Below are positions 15,732 to 24,033 of a stretch of DNA of 64,000 nucleotides, one piece after another. The notes beneath the pieces were generated by a model that did not search any database, was not told the DNA's origin, and worked only from the letters and a program-made list of their open reading frames with translations. The first letter of the stretch is position 1; each line of letters opens with the position of its first letter. The DNA is from Bacteroidaceae bacterium (GTDB lineage Bacteria > Bacteroidota > Bacteroidia > Bacteroidales > Bacteroidaceae), in NCBI GenBank assembly GCA_024398435.1, contig JAKSJD010000006.1:92276-156275 (forward strand), given 5' to 3'. A program made the translations under genes and the position numbers.

Positions 15732-18700
15732 TCATTGCAAGGATTTTGCCGCTTCTATCAATCTTTTATATATTGGATTGCGAGAGAGAAGCATTCGATT
15801 GCCAAAGACAAACAATTGTTTTCTTGCCCGTGTTATGGCCACATTCAATTTTCTATCTATCTGAATGCCTGACTGATCGACCACATTTGAAAGAATATCC
15901 AATTCGTACTGACGGGTTATAGTGGTTCCGTAAATAACAATATCGCGTTGACTGCCTTGGTATCTTTCCACTGTATCAATCATAATATTCTCAGCATTTG
16001 GTATGTTTGCAACAACAAGTTCATGTCTTACAGCCACAATCTGCCGACGGAACGGAACGATGATTCCTATCTTAGAAGCGAATGAATCTGCATTTTTATT
16101 GCCTTCCTCGCATGGATTATCTACTGCTTCTATATTCTTTTCATGCAAATCATACAACTGACCAACAAGCAGAGCGATTGACCGTGCTTCCGAAAGATTC
16201 ATCTTTGGCTGTCGTTCGTCAAGTGGAGGCAATGGCACATCAATGAAACCAAGACGAGTTGTTGCTGCAAAACGTTCTTGCTCTTCGTAATTCTTATATA
16301 TAGTTGTTTCTGTTTGATGTTCCACTGGCACTACTTTCAGCAACCCATCATAAAACTCTCGGCTGGCAAAGTCGGCAATATCTGGATGCATTCGTCCTTG
16401 ATGGTCGAGCATCATAACACATTCCGGAGTTTGATTTGCCAAACGTTCAAAGAGTGAATTTCTGCAGTTTGATAATCCTATCGACTGCAACAAAGGCGAA
16501 TCAACACGAGAACTTTCCTCATTTTGCACCACCACTGCAGGCAATTGTTTATGGTCGCCAATCATAATGAACTTGCGAATGGCTGGTTGTCCTTCCTCTT
16601 CGGCACACAACAAAGGAAGCAACTGAGGTTCCAAAATCTGTGAAGCTTCATCAAAGATAGCAACATCGAACTGCTTAATGTGGAACAACTCCTTGTTGGA
16701 AGTCATGGAAGTTACGGTGCTGACGAATATATTCGTTTTTTCTATCAACCGCTTTACATCATCCCGTTTTACGTCTTCACCTATAATATTATTAATAAGG
16801 TGTGGATGATACTGCTTGCCACAAGCGAGTTCTTTTCCGATTCTAATGTATTTCTTTCCTTCAAGAACTCCACAAATTTCATCTACCGCACGATTCGTAT
16901 ATGAGAGCAACAGCAACGACTTTCCCGATTTTGAGAATTCCTCAATCATGGAACGAAGAGCCACAGATGTTTTACCTGTACCTGGAGGACCTACCAAAAG
17001 GAAATAATCTTTTGCTTGCTTTGCCTTCAATACTATTTCATCAATTTGAGGATTCATGTATTTTCCAACCAACTCAACCGAAGAATCTGATTCGGGTTTT
17101 CTTTGGCAAAGCAACAAATCCCGACGTTCCTTCGAAACTGTCAACAACGAGTGAAGACCTGCATATTGTGAACGGGAAGACGAATCAAGATAATCATGTT
17201 CGATGGCAAAAAGGCTTTCTCTATCGAAGATTCTATCGCTTCGTTGCTGATATCTGAGTTGAACCTTTATTGTATCTCTTCCATAATCTTCCACAGAACA
17301 GCGAACAACCTGCTTTGTCACTGCCGAATCGTTAAGATTATTTCGCTGATAAAGCACAACAGCATCACCAATGCGGAAGTTTGGTTGTGATTCCAAATCG
17401 TCTGGAATCAACAATGTTACCGACTTTATGCCCTCTTCCTTTTCCAATTCCACTACTCGCAAATCAGTCAAAATATCTCCGTTTGCCTTCTTGGTTGCCA
17501 GTTCTGCATTCCAAAGGCTTGCCATTCCGCGAGTGGATTCCAAGCGTCCATCCCCCACTCGGCTTAAATATTGCTCCTTCTCTATGAATTGAAGGAATGT
17601 ATAGAAATAGTCGGCAGTGAGTTCGTCCATTGATTCGATTGGGTCGAGTATGCGCTTCAATTGTGGTAAGTACCACTTGTTGAAGACCTCATCCTTCATA
17701 TTGACAAGTCGAAGCGAAGGAATCTGAATGTCAGAGAGCAATTCCCTACCCTTTCCGTCTTTCAATTGCTGTTCGAGTATGACGATTCCATTTCTCAGCA
17801 TCATCATTGCCTGCACCATTTCGCGAGCAGTTCGTTGTTCCTGAAGTTTTGGATACTTCGAATAGAACAGATAACCGCCAATGCTCGATGTACGGATGCC
17901 GAGATTGTGGTAGAGAATCTCTTTATAGAGAATCATCTGCATGATGTGCTCGTCCTTTGCCTTATTATGGTACTCATCCCACTTGCCCGATTTCAGTTCC
18001 ACCACATTTTTCAAGTCGCCTTGAAGGAAATCACAACGTCCTTGGATGCCTAATGCTTCGCAGAAGAACGATGGTTCGAGTTCTACATTTCCTTCTGCTC
18101 CGACAAAGTTAGGGTCGGCATACATTTGGTCGACCATTTTGTGGATATTGGCAAATTGTTGCTTGCATTGGGTAAAGAACTCCAAATCAATATCCTTACA
18201 TGTAGTGAACCCAATCAGATAATCCTTAAAAGCCTTTCGCATCGAGGCATTGTAATCGACCGAAGGGTCATTGATGCAATCATCGAGGAATTGGTTTGCC
18301 ACATTTCCGAGTAAGATAGACGAAGTAAGTTCATCAGTACGGAACTTATCGAGAAGATGATTGAGAGGAGTGATTCCATAAGGTTGCATGCAACGGCAAA
18401 TGGAAGTTACATCCACAATATAATCAGGATTCAGTATAATCAATTCTGGTCGGATGATTCCGTTTTCATCGTCAATGCTGAAATTCACAGCATTCAGTTG
18501 CATGCCTTCCTCCACATTTGCTGCAGCCGAAATGGTTTGTTGGTTCTGTGAAACATCGATTTTCCACCCGTCTTCGCGAGGCATTTCCTTACACATTGCA
18601 TAGATGTAGAACTCATCAACTGCAAGGGCAGAAAAACGCATATGTTTGTACTGATTTACGAACCGCGGTTCGTGAGGCAATTTCTCGCGAAACTCGGGGT

Positions 18701-19100
18701 CATTTCTCGCGATGTTTGACCCAATTTCTCGCGGTTCATTTTTCAATGCCTCTATAAGTGTTGTCGGAGGTTCTGTTTCTGAAAAATGCGCATAGGCATC
18801 GATGAAGGTTCGGACATCCTGAGAATATAGGATTTCATCAGGTTCCTGCTCACCTTGAATTATACGTCTTGCTCTCCATCTGAATCGGTCGACCTCGAAA
18901 AGCCTATAGTTTGTAAGTCGGCAAACAGCTTGCAATCTGGAAAAGAAATCGCCATAATCGGCCGTGAGGTCACTCACTCTCTGTGTGCAAAGACGGTTGA
19001 GGGCATTGTAATAGAATGTATATTTATCTCGCATCGACTGATCCGAGAGATACATTTCCATTATGTCGTTCCATTCTGATAGCATATTCCTAGCACACAT
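15732..19100 (-). CDS. DNA2-like nuclease-helicase (PD-(D/E)XK plus SF1 helicase)
   Basis: A 1122-aa protein. The middle third carries a Cas4/Dna2-type nuclease core (GRCDFLQGDLKNVVELKSGK, about residues 352-372, followed by HIMQMILYKEIL). The C-terminal part is an SF1B helicase of the Dna2/Upf1 group: Walker A GPPGTGKTS near 706, Walker B DEASQ near 818, GDHKQLPAV, and the late motifs VERYQGSQRDIVIYGT and NVAITRARKQLFVFG. It probably acts in DNA end processing or replication repair. Residues about 121-149 are encoded by an in-frame family A 22-bp repeat array. ATGs at 19100, 19085 and 19061 are all possible starts; the second has the best upstream purine stretch. Confidence 0.85.
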   Translation of the reverse strand: MCARNMLSEWNDIMEMYLSDQSMRDKYTFYYNALNRLCTQRVSDLTADYGDFFSRLQAVCRLTNYRLFEVDRFRWRARRIIQGEQEPDEILYSQDVRTFIDAYAHFSETEPPTTLIEALKNEPREIGSNIARNDPEFREKLPHEPRFVNQYKHMRFSALAVDEFYIYAMCKEMPREDGWKIDVSQNQQTISAAANVEEGMQLNAVNFSIDDENGIIRPELIILNPDYIVDVTSICRCMQPYGITPLNHLLDKFRTDELTSSILLGNVANQFLDDCINDPSVDYNASMRKAFKDYLIGFTTCKDIDLEFFTQCKQQFANIHKMVDQMYADPNFVGAEGNVELEPSFFCEALGIQGRCDFLQGDLKNVVELKSGKWDEYHNKAKDEHIMQMILYKEILYHNLGIRTSSIGGYLFYSKYPKLQEQRTAREMVQAMMMLRNGIVILEQQLKDGKGRELLSDIQIPSLRLVNMKDEVFNKWYLPQLKRILDPIESMDELTADYFYTFLQFIEKEQYLSRVGDGRLESTRGMASLWNAELATKKANGDILTDLRVVELEKEEGIKSVTLLIPDDLESQPNFRIGDAVVLYQRNNLNDSAVTKQVVRCSVEDYGRDTIKVQLRYQQRSDRIFDRESLFAIEHDYLDSSSRSQYAGLHSLLTVSKERRDLLLCQRKPESDSSVELVGKYMNPQIDEIVLKAKQAKDYFLLVGPPGTGKTSVALRSMIEEFSKSGKSLLLLSYTNRAVDEICGVLEGKKYIRIGKELACGKQYHPHLINNIIGEDVKRDDVKRLIEKTNIFVSTVTSMTSNKELFHIKQFDVAIFDEASQILEPQLLPLLCAEEEGQPAIRKFIMIGDHKQLPAVVVQNEESSRVDSPLLQSIGLSNCRNSLFERLANQTPECVMMLDHQGRMHPDIADFASREFYDGLLKVVPVEHQTETTIYKNYEEQERFAATTRLGFIDVPLPPLDERQPKMNLSEARSIALLVGQLYDLHEKNIEAVDNPCEEGNKNADSFASKIGIIVPFRRQIVAVRHELVVANIPNAENIMIDTVERYQGSQRDIVIYGTTITRQYELDILSNVVDQSGIQIDRKLNVAITRARKQLFVFGNRMLLSRNPIYKRLIEAAKSLQ
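18658..18745 (+). repeat. 22-bp tandem array, family A, inside the helicase gene (copy A2)
   Basis: CGCG cores at 18664, 18686, 18708 and 18730, exactly 22 bp apart. Units read ATTTCTCGCG plus a variable 12-bp part; the second contains CGCGAAACTCGGGGTC, sharing CGCGAAACTC plus GGGTC with copy A1. The outer units form inverted ends (GAACCGCG left, CGCGGTTC right). It lies in the minus-strand coding frame of the nuclease-helicase and encodes residues about 121-149, a charged stretch with EPREIGSNIARNDPEFREK. Confidence 0.88.
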
Positions 19101-19136
19101 TATATATTATATATAGAGCAAAAACGGTTTTTCAAA

Positions 19137-19176
19137 TGAAAAAGGAAGACCCTGCAAATGTGTTGAGAATCTTCCT
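19137..19176 (-). terminator. Terminator of the SRP RNA
   Basis: On the minus strand, AGGAAGA (19170-19176) pairs with TCTTCCT (19143-19149), followed by TTTTTC. Confidence 0.7.
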
Positions 19177-19280
19177 ATGGGTGGGCAAGCTACCTACATC
19201 GCGCCGCTACAACCTGCTGCCTTTGCTGCGATCAAGCCCTGGAGGGTTCGCAAGGAGCTGGCCGTATAGGACTTACCCAT
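19177..19280 (-). ncRNA. ffs: Small signal recognition particle RNA
   Basis: A 104-nt RNA read on the minus strand. The ends pair (AUGGGUAAG at the 5' end with CUUGCCCACCCAU at the 3' end). The centre carries CCAGGGCUU...GCAGCAAAGGCAGCAGG, corresponding to the Ffh-binding helix, and the 3' half has GAUGUAGGUAGCUUGCC, close to GAUGUAGCUGGC of E. coli 4.5S RNA. It has its own -7 box and terminator and no coding frame. The gene for its partner Ffh starts 950 bp away. Exact ends are approximate. Confidence 0.75.
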
Positions 19281-19331
19281 ATTCTTTATGGAGTTTTGCA
19301 CAAGCAAACCCATACGGTTTCGTTTTGTTCT

Positions 19332-19340
19332 GCAAAGGTA
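19332..19340 (-). promoter_or_regulatory. -7 box of the SRP RNA gene
   Basis: TACCTTTGC on the minus strand, about 50 bp before the mature 5' end, implying a short leader that is trimmed. Confidence 0.7.
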
Positions 19341-19517
19341 GTGAAAAAATTTGACATTCGTATCATTTCTTCCAAATATTTTCAATTATTGGGGATTTTA
19401 CCACTTGCAATCCATCGTATGCAATCTCACACAAGCATATTTCACCCAAACAAAACATATTCATCTCCTTTTCTGACTTTGAAAGGCAAAACATTTGGTC
19501 AAGAGCAAGAAAATCAT

Positions 19518-19526
19518 TATCTTTGC
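19518..19526 (+). promoter_or_regulatory. -7 box of the dedA gene
   Basis: TATCTTTGC, 19 bp before the ATG at 19545. It rules out the longer upstream reading. Confidence 0.75.
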
Positions 19527-19544
19527 ACAACAAAAGCAAAACGT

Positions 19545-20180
19545 ATGGAAGATTTCATTGTAGGACTGACAAGCGGGGCACTCGACAACCTCAACTATTG
19601 GTGGATTATCGTACTTATGGCCGTCGAGAGCTCGTTCATTCCATTCCCTTCCGAAGTGGTTATGATTCCTGCTGCCTACATGGCTTGTGCCGAAGGCAAA
19701 ATGTCGTTCCCGATGATTATCGTTTGTGGCACACTCGGTGCTCTCATCGGTGCTCTCATCAATTACGTGCTCTCCTACCTACTCGGCCGACCTATCATCT
19801 ATAAGTTTGCCAACAGCCGATTCGGCCACATGTGCCTCATCGATCAGCAAAAGGTAGAGAAAGCCGAAGCCTACTTCCAAAAACGTGGCGCAATTTCAAC
19901 TCTTATCGGCAGAATGATTCCGGCAATCCGCCAACTCATTTCCATTCCTGCAGGCCTTGCAAAGATGAACATCTGGAGTTTCATACTCTACACTTGTCTC
20001 GGAGCCGCCATTTGGAATGCGATACTTGTAGGAATTGGAGTTGCTTGCCATTCAACAGTGCCAAAAGACGAACTGATTGCAATCATCGGCCATTACAGCC
20101 ATATAATCGGCTATGCTGCAATCATCCTCTGCATCCTAATCATTGCCTACCTCGTTTGGCAAGGTGTGAAGAAAAGATGA
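19545..20180 (+). CDS. DedA/SNARE-associated family membrane protein
   Basis: A 211-aa inner-membrane protein of the DedA family, which is linked to lipid carrier flipping and membrane homeostasis. Family motifs are visible: ESSFIPFPSEVVMIPAAYMA (E and PSE pattern near residue 30), GALIGALINYVLSYLLGR, and FQKRGAISTLIGRMIPAIRQLISIPAGLAKM, the second re-entrant region with the conserved Arg. Four or five hydrophobic segments follow the usual layout. The start at 19545 was chosen because the -7 box lies inside the upstream open frame. It precedes ffh by 45 bp and may share its transcript. Confidence 0.9.
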   Translation: MEDFIVGLTSGALDNLNYWWIIVLMAVESSFIPFPSEVVMIPAAYMACAEGKMSFPMIIVCGTLGALIGALINYVLSYLLGRPIIYKFANSRFGHMCLIDQQKVEKAEAYFQKRGAISTLIGRMIPAIRQLISIPAGLAKMNIWSFILYTCLGAAIWNAILVGIGVACHSTVPKDELIAIIGHYSHIIGYAAIILCILIIAYLVWQGVKKR

Positions 20181-20225
20181 CACATTATTATATATTAATA
20201 GGAACAAAGAAAATTCGATAATACG

Positions 20226-21551
20226 ATGATGTTTGAAAACCTAAGCGAACGACTCGAACGGTCGTTTAAGATACTCAAAGGTGAAGGCAAAATTACGGAA
20301 ATCAACGTTGCCGAAACCTTGAAAGACGTAAGAAAAGCTTTGCTCGAAGCCGATGTAAACTATAAAGTTGCAAAGACATTCACTGACACAGTAAAGCAAA
20401 AAGCCCTTGGACAAAACGTGCTCACAGCCGTTAAGCCAGGACAACTCATGGTGAAGATTGTTCACGACGAACTTGCTGCACTCATGGGAGGCGAAGCTAC
20501 AGAGCTCAACCTCGAAGGCCGTCCAACCGTTATCCTTATGGCAGGTCTCAACGGTGCCGGTAAAACCACAATGAGCGGCAAGTTGGCACTTATGCTCAAG
20601 GACCAAAAGCATCGTCGTCCTCTCCTTGCTGCTTGTGATACATTCCGTCCTGCAGCTATGGAGCAATTGATGGTTCTTGCCAATCAAGTTGGAGTTCCAA
20701 TCCACATGGAATTGGGAGCAACCGATCCAGTGCAAGTAGCCCTCAATGCCATTCAGGAAGCAAAGGCAAAGAACTTCGATACAGTAATCGTCGATACAGC
20801 AGGTCGCCAGTCGATTGATGCCGAATTGATGCAGCAAATCAAGAACATCAAGGATGCAATCAACCCACAGGAAACTCTCCTCGTAGTTGATGCAATGACC
20901 GGTCAGGACGCTGTCAACACTGCCAAGATATTCAACGAGCAACTCGAAATCGATGGTGTAATCCTCACAAAACTCGATGGTGACACTCGTGGTGGTGCAG
21001 CTCTTTCAATCCGTACAGTCGTTGACAAGCCAATCAAGTTCGTCGGTACAGGAGAAAAGATGGAAGCTCTCGACATCTTCCATCCAGAACGAATGGCCGA
21101 CCGAATCCTCGGAATGGGCGACATCGTCAGCCTTGTTGAACGTGCTCAGCAACAATTCGACGAAGAAGAAGCAAAACGACTCGAACGCAAAATCAAGAAG
21201 AACAAGTTCGACTACAACGACTTCCACACTCAGATTCAGCAAGTGAAGAAGATGGGAAACATAAAGGACCTCGCATCAATGATTCCTGGAGTTGGCAAAC
21301 AAATCAAGGACTTGGACATCGACGATAACGCCTTCAAGAGCATCGAAGCCATGATTGGTTCGATGACCCCCTATGAACGCGAACATCCTGATTGCATCAA
21401 TATGAGCCGAAAGATGCGAATTGCCAAAGGTAGTGGCAACAGCATCGACGAAGTCAACCGCATCACCCGACAGTTCGAACAAATGCGAAAGATGATGAAG
21501 GTAATGACCTCAGGCAAGATGAATGCAGTGATGAAAGGAATGAAGAGATAA
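20226..21551 (+). CDS. ffh: Signal recognition particle protein Ffh
   Basis: GTPase that binds the SRP RNA and signal sequences of nascent membrane proteins. The 441-aa protein has the N domain (FENLSERLERSFKILKG), the G domain with GLNGAGKTT (107-115), DTAGRQ and TKLDGDTRGGAAL, and the methionine-rich M domain with MSRKMRIAKGSGNS and a C-terminal QMRKMMKVM. Two ATGs (20226 and 20229) are in tandem; the second gives the usual MFENL start. The SRP RNA gene lies just upstream on the opposite strand. Confidence 0.97.
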   Translation: MMFENLSERLERSFKILKGEGKITEINVAETLKDVRKALLEADVNYKVAKTFTDTVKQKALGQNVLTAVKPGQLMVKIVHDELAALMGGEATELNLEGRPTVILMAGLNGAGKTTMSGKLALMLKDQKHRRPLLAACDTFRPAAMEQLMVLANQVGVPIHMELGATDPVQVALNAIQEAKAKNFDTVIVDTAGRQSIDAELMQQIKNIKDAINPQETLLVVDAMTGQDAVNTAKIFNEQLEIDGVILTKLDGDTRGGAALSIRTVVDKPIKFVGTGEKMEALDIFHPERMADRILGMGDIVSLVERAQQQFDEEEAKRLERKIKKNKFDYNDFHTQIQQVKKMGNIKDLASMIPGVGKQIKDLDIDDNAFKSIEAMIGSMTPYEREHPDCINMSRKMRIAKGSGNSIDEVNRITRQFEQMRKMMKVMTSGKMNAVMKGMKR

Positions 21552-21572
21552 CAACAAAACAAACATAAAGCA

Positions 21573-22454
21573 ATGACACTGATTGACGGAAAAGCTGTTG
21601 CAACAGCAATAAAGCAGGAAATAGCAGAAGAAGTAGAACAAATTCTCCACAACGGAGGCAAGCGCCCTCACCTTGCAGCCATTCTTGTAGGTCACGATGG
21701 AGGAAGCGAAACTTATGTAAAGAATAAAGTTTTGGCATGCGAGCAATGTGGCTTCACTTCAACACTCATTCGTTTTGAAGACGATGTAACCGAAGAAGAA
21801 CTTCTCAACCAAGTTGAAAAGCTTAATAAAGACAATGATGTTGACGGTTTTATAGTTCAACTTCCTCTTCCTCGCCACATTTCCGAGCAAAAGGTAATCG
21901 AAGCAATCGACTACAAGAAAGATGTTGATGGCTTCCACCCTATCAATGTCGGCCGCATGTCAATCGGTCTTCCTTGCTACATTTCAGCAACGCCTAACGG
22001 AATTCTTCAGTTGCTCAAGTACTACAACATCGAAACAAGTGGAAAGAAGTGTGTTGTTCTCGGCCGTTCAAACATTGTGGGCAAACCAATGGCACAACTG
22101 ATGATGCAAAAGCGAAATCCAGGAGATGCTACCGTAACCGTATGCCACAGCCACACCAAGAATCTAAAGGAAGAATGCCGCGAAGCCGACATTATCATCG
22201 CTGCACTTGGTCAACCTCACTTCGTAACTGCTGATATGGTGAAACCAGGAGCTGTTATTATCGATGTAGGCACAACAAGAGTTCCTGATGCAAGTCGAAA
22301 GAGTGGTTTCCGTCTTTGTGGAGATGTTGACTTCGAAAATGTTGCTCCTTTGTGTTCATACATAACTCCAGTTCCGGGAGGTGTAGGTCCTATGACCATT
22401 TGTTCATTGATGAAGAACACCCTCTCTGCTGGTAAAAAGGAATTCTACAAATAA
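21573..22454 (+). CDS. folD: Bifunctional methylenetetrahydrofolate dehydrogenase/cyclohydrolase
   Basis: Interconverts methylene-, methenyl- and formyl-tetrahydrofolate for one-carbon metabolism. The 293-aa protein has the catalytic YVKNK (K52), VQLPLPRHI, the [14 protein letters not shown] signature, [17 protein letters not shown] (NADP-binding) and [10 protein letters not shown] at the end. It starts 21 bp after ffh, suggesting cotranscription with dedA-ffh. No hairpin terminator was seen in the AT-rich gap before tRNA-His. Confidence 0.96.
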   Translation: MTLIDGKAVATAIKQEIAEEVEQILHNGGKRPHLAAILVGHDGGSETYVKNKVLACEQCGFTSTLIRFEDDVTEEELLNQVEKLNKDNDVDGFIVQLPLPRHISEQKVIEAIDYKKDVDGFHPINVGRMSIGLPCYISATPNGILQLLKYYNIETSGKKCVVLGRSNIVGKPMAQLMMQKRNPGDATVTVCHSHTKNLKEECREADIIIAALGQPHFVTADMVKPGAVIIDVGTTRVPDASRKSGFRLCGDVDFENVAPLCSYITPVPGGVGPMTICSLMKNTLSAGKKEFYK

Positions 22455-22534
22455 CCATATAACACAAGTTTGTAGCTATAAAACAGGCATAAACAAGGCT
22501 ATAATGAAAAAAAACGAGGGCGAAACGAAAATAA

Positions 22535-22562
22535 TTTGTATTTCGTAATTCGTATTTCGCAA
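22535..22562 (+). repeat. Heptamer array before tRNA-His
   Basis: Four 7-bp units of TTCGTAT type (22535-22562), ending 8 bp before the -7 box of tRNA-His. Confidence 0.65.
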
Positions 22563-22570
22563 ATTTTTCT

Positions 22571-22579
22571 TACCTTTGC
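22571..22579 (+). promoter_or_regulatory. -7 box of tRNA-His
   Basis: TACCTTTGC, 28 bp before the tRNA. Confidence 0.75.
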
Positions 22580-22606
22580 ACTCGCTTTCAGAAATGGAAG
22601 CAACAT

Positions 22607-22684
22607 GGTGGATGTAGTTCAGTTGGTTAGAGCGTCAGATTGTGGTTCTGAATGTCGTGGGTTCGAGTCCCACCCTCCACCCCA
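22607..22684 (+). tRNA. tRNA-His (GTG)
   Basis: Full cloverleaf with anticodon loop TTGTGGT (anticodon GTG), T arm GTGGG-TTCGAGT-CCCAC, the extra 5' G (22607) that marks tRNA-His, and an encoded CCA. One T-C mismatch lies in the acceptor stem. Confidence 0.93.
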
Positions 22685-22716
22685 AACATCTTGCGATTCG
22701 TAAGATGTTTTTTTTA
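22685..22716 (+). terminator. Terminator of tRNA-His
   Basis: 8-bp stem (AACATCTT at 22685-22692 with AAGATGTT at 22702-22709) followed by a run of T. Confidence 0.8.
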
Positions 22717-22835
22717 TTTCTATAATGTAATTTCTGTTTTTCCAAAAGCTTATTTTCCAGGCAAAATTGTTTGTACTATTATGCTTACAACAGGCGTTTT
22801 TACGGAAGAAAACCTCGAATATTATTGCTTCAAAC

Positions 22836-22927
22836 TTAAAACAGCGTCGCCGTTTAACTAAATTACGTACGCCGTTTAACTAAATTACGTACGCTGTTTA
22901 ACTAAATTGCGACGTTGATTTAAGAAT
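22836..22927 (+). repeat. 22-bp tandem array, family B (copy B2)
   Basis: Four units with GTTTAACTAA marks at a spacing of exactly 22 bp (TTTA at 22853, 22875, 22897 and 22919). Inner units contain TTACGTACGC. Ends are inverted (CTTAAAACAGCGTCGC left; GCGACGTTGATTTAAG right, 14 of 16 pairing). CCTATAGAAAAC follows at 22931. It is the main feature of the 450-bp gap between tRNA-His and the glycosyltransferase; nothing else is recognisable there apart from the -7 box at 23130. Confidence 0.88.
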
Positions 22928-23129
22928 TCACCTATAGAAAACATAATATCAAGCCATATAAAACAAAGGATTCTGCTATAGTTTTCGGCGAATAGTTCGG
23001 CTTATGTCGAAGAGCGTCAATGCCTTGGTCATGCTCAAATATCATTTAAGTTCGCCTTCTTTTGAATATTTTTATTCGCTATAGATATATTTTTCGCCTA
23101 CAAATATTGATTATCTGCCAAATAAATTA

Positions 23130-23138
23130 TATCTTTGC
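23130..23138 (+). promoter_or_regulatory. -7 box of the GT2-addAB operon
   Basis: TATCTTTGC, 23 bp before the ATG at 23161; it excludes starts further upstream. Confidence 0.75.
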
Positions 23139-23160
23139 AGAAAACAAACGAAACGTAGCT

Positions 23161-24033
23161 ATGCTTTCTATCCTTATCCCAACATACAGATACGACTGCC
23201 GACAGTTGGTTGATGATTTACACGTTCAATGCGAAACTCTTGGCATTGATTATGAGATAATCGTTGCCGATGATGGTTCGGGTGATTTTGCAACTGAGAA
23301 TGCCTCAATCTATCAAGACATCGACAACCTCAGCAACTGCCGTACAATCCTCAGAAAAGAGAATGTTGGAAGAAGCAGGATTCGGAATGTCCTCATGGAC
23401 GAGGCAAAGGGAGAACTTCTCCTGTTTATGGATCAGGACGGCAAAGTGATCAAGGACGACTTTATCGAGCAATACATAGCAGCAGCTGTAAGCTACGATG
23501 TTGTGTGTGGAGGCATCATCCATACAGGGAAAATGCCAAGCAAGGAATATTGCCTAAGATATCTGTATGAGAAAAGAGTAGAAAAGAAGTATGCGAATAC
23601 AAGGAACAATCTGCCTTTCCGTTCATTCTGTTTTTTGATTCGCAAAGAAGTTGCGGCAAATGTAAGGATGGACGAAAGATACGAAGGATATGGATATGAA
23701 GATGTGAAATACGGAATTGACCTGCGCAAAGCCGGCTATCAAGTTGGACACATCAACAATCCACTGATGAATGATGACATTGAGGAAAACCGTAAATTCG
23801 TGGAAAAGACAGAAGAAGCTTTGAGAACCCTTCATGTGTTTGAAGATGAATTGCGAGATGAAACCACAATCACTCGTACTGTATCATCACTTCGTAAATA
23901 CGGATTATTGCCATTTGTGAAGCTTACCTCAAAACTAGTTTCAAAACCAATCAGAAACAACCTATGCAGCACAAAAGCATGCATAAACCTATTTAATCTA
24001 TATAAACTGTTCTATTACCTAAACATCAACTAA
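23161..24033 (+). CDS. Family 2 glycosyltransferase
   Basis: A 290-aa GT-A fold glycosyltransferase. It begins with the nucleotide-sugar binding strand LSILIPTYRYDC, followed by YEIIVADDGSGD, an NVGRSRIRN segment and the metal-binding DQDG in LLLFMDQDGKV; a GYGYEDVKYGIDLRKAGY motif near residue 180 corresponds to the acceptor-site ED motif. There is no membrane anchor. The target sugar and acceptor cannot be told. The stop codon overlaps the addA start by one base (TAATG), so it is translationally coupled to the recombination genes, an unexpected pairing. The start was set by the -7 box. Confidence 0.88.
   Translation: MLSILIPTYRYDCRQLVDDLHVQCETLGIDYEIIVADDGSGDFATENASIYQDIDNLSNCRTILRKENVGRSRIRNVLMDEAKGELLLFMDQDGKVIKDDFIEQYIAAAVSYDVVCGGIIHTGKMPSKEYCLRYLYEKRVEKKYANTRNNLPFRSFCFLIRKEVAANVRMDERYEGYGYEDVKYGIDLRKAGYQVGHINNPLMNDDIEENRKFVEKTEEALRTLHVFEDELRDETTITRTVSSLRKYGLLPFVKLTSKLVSKPIRNNLCSTKACINLFNLYKLFYYLNIN

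Noticed and set aside
19296..19544. Upstream extension of the DedA protein
   Set aside because: The -7 box at 19518 lies inside this extension, and the extra residues are not family-like.
23062..23160. Upstream extension of the glycosyltransferase
   Set aside because: The -7 box at 23130 lies within it and the GT2 fold starts at 23161.
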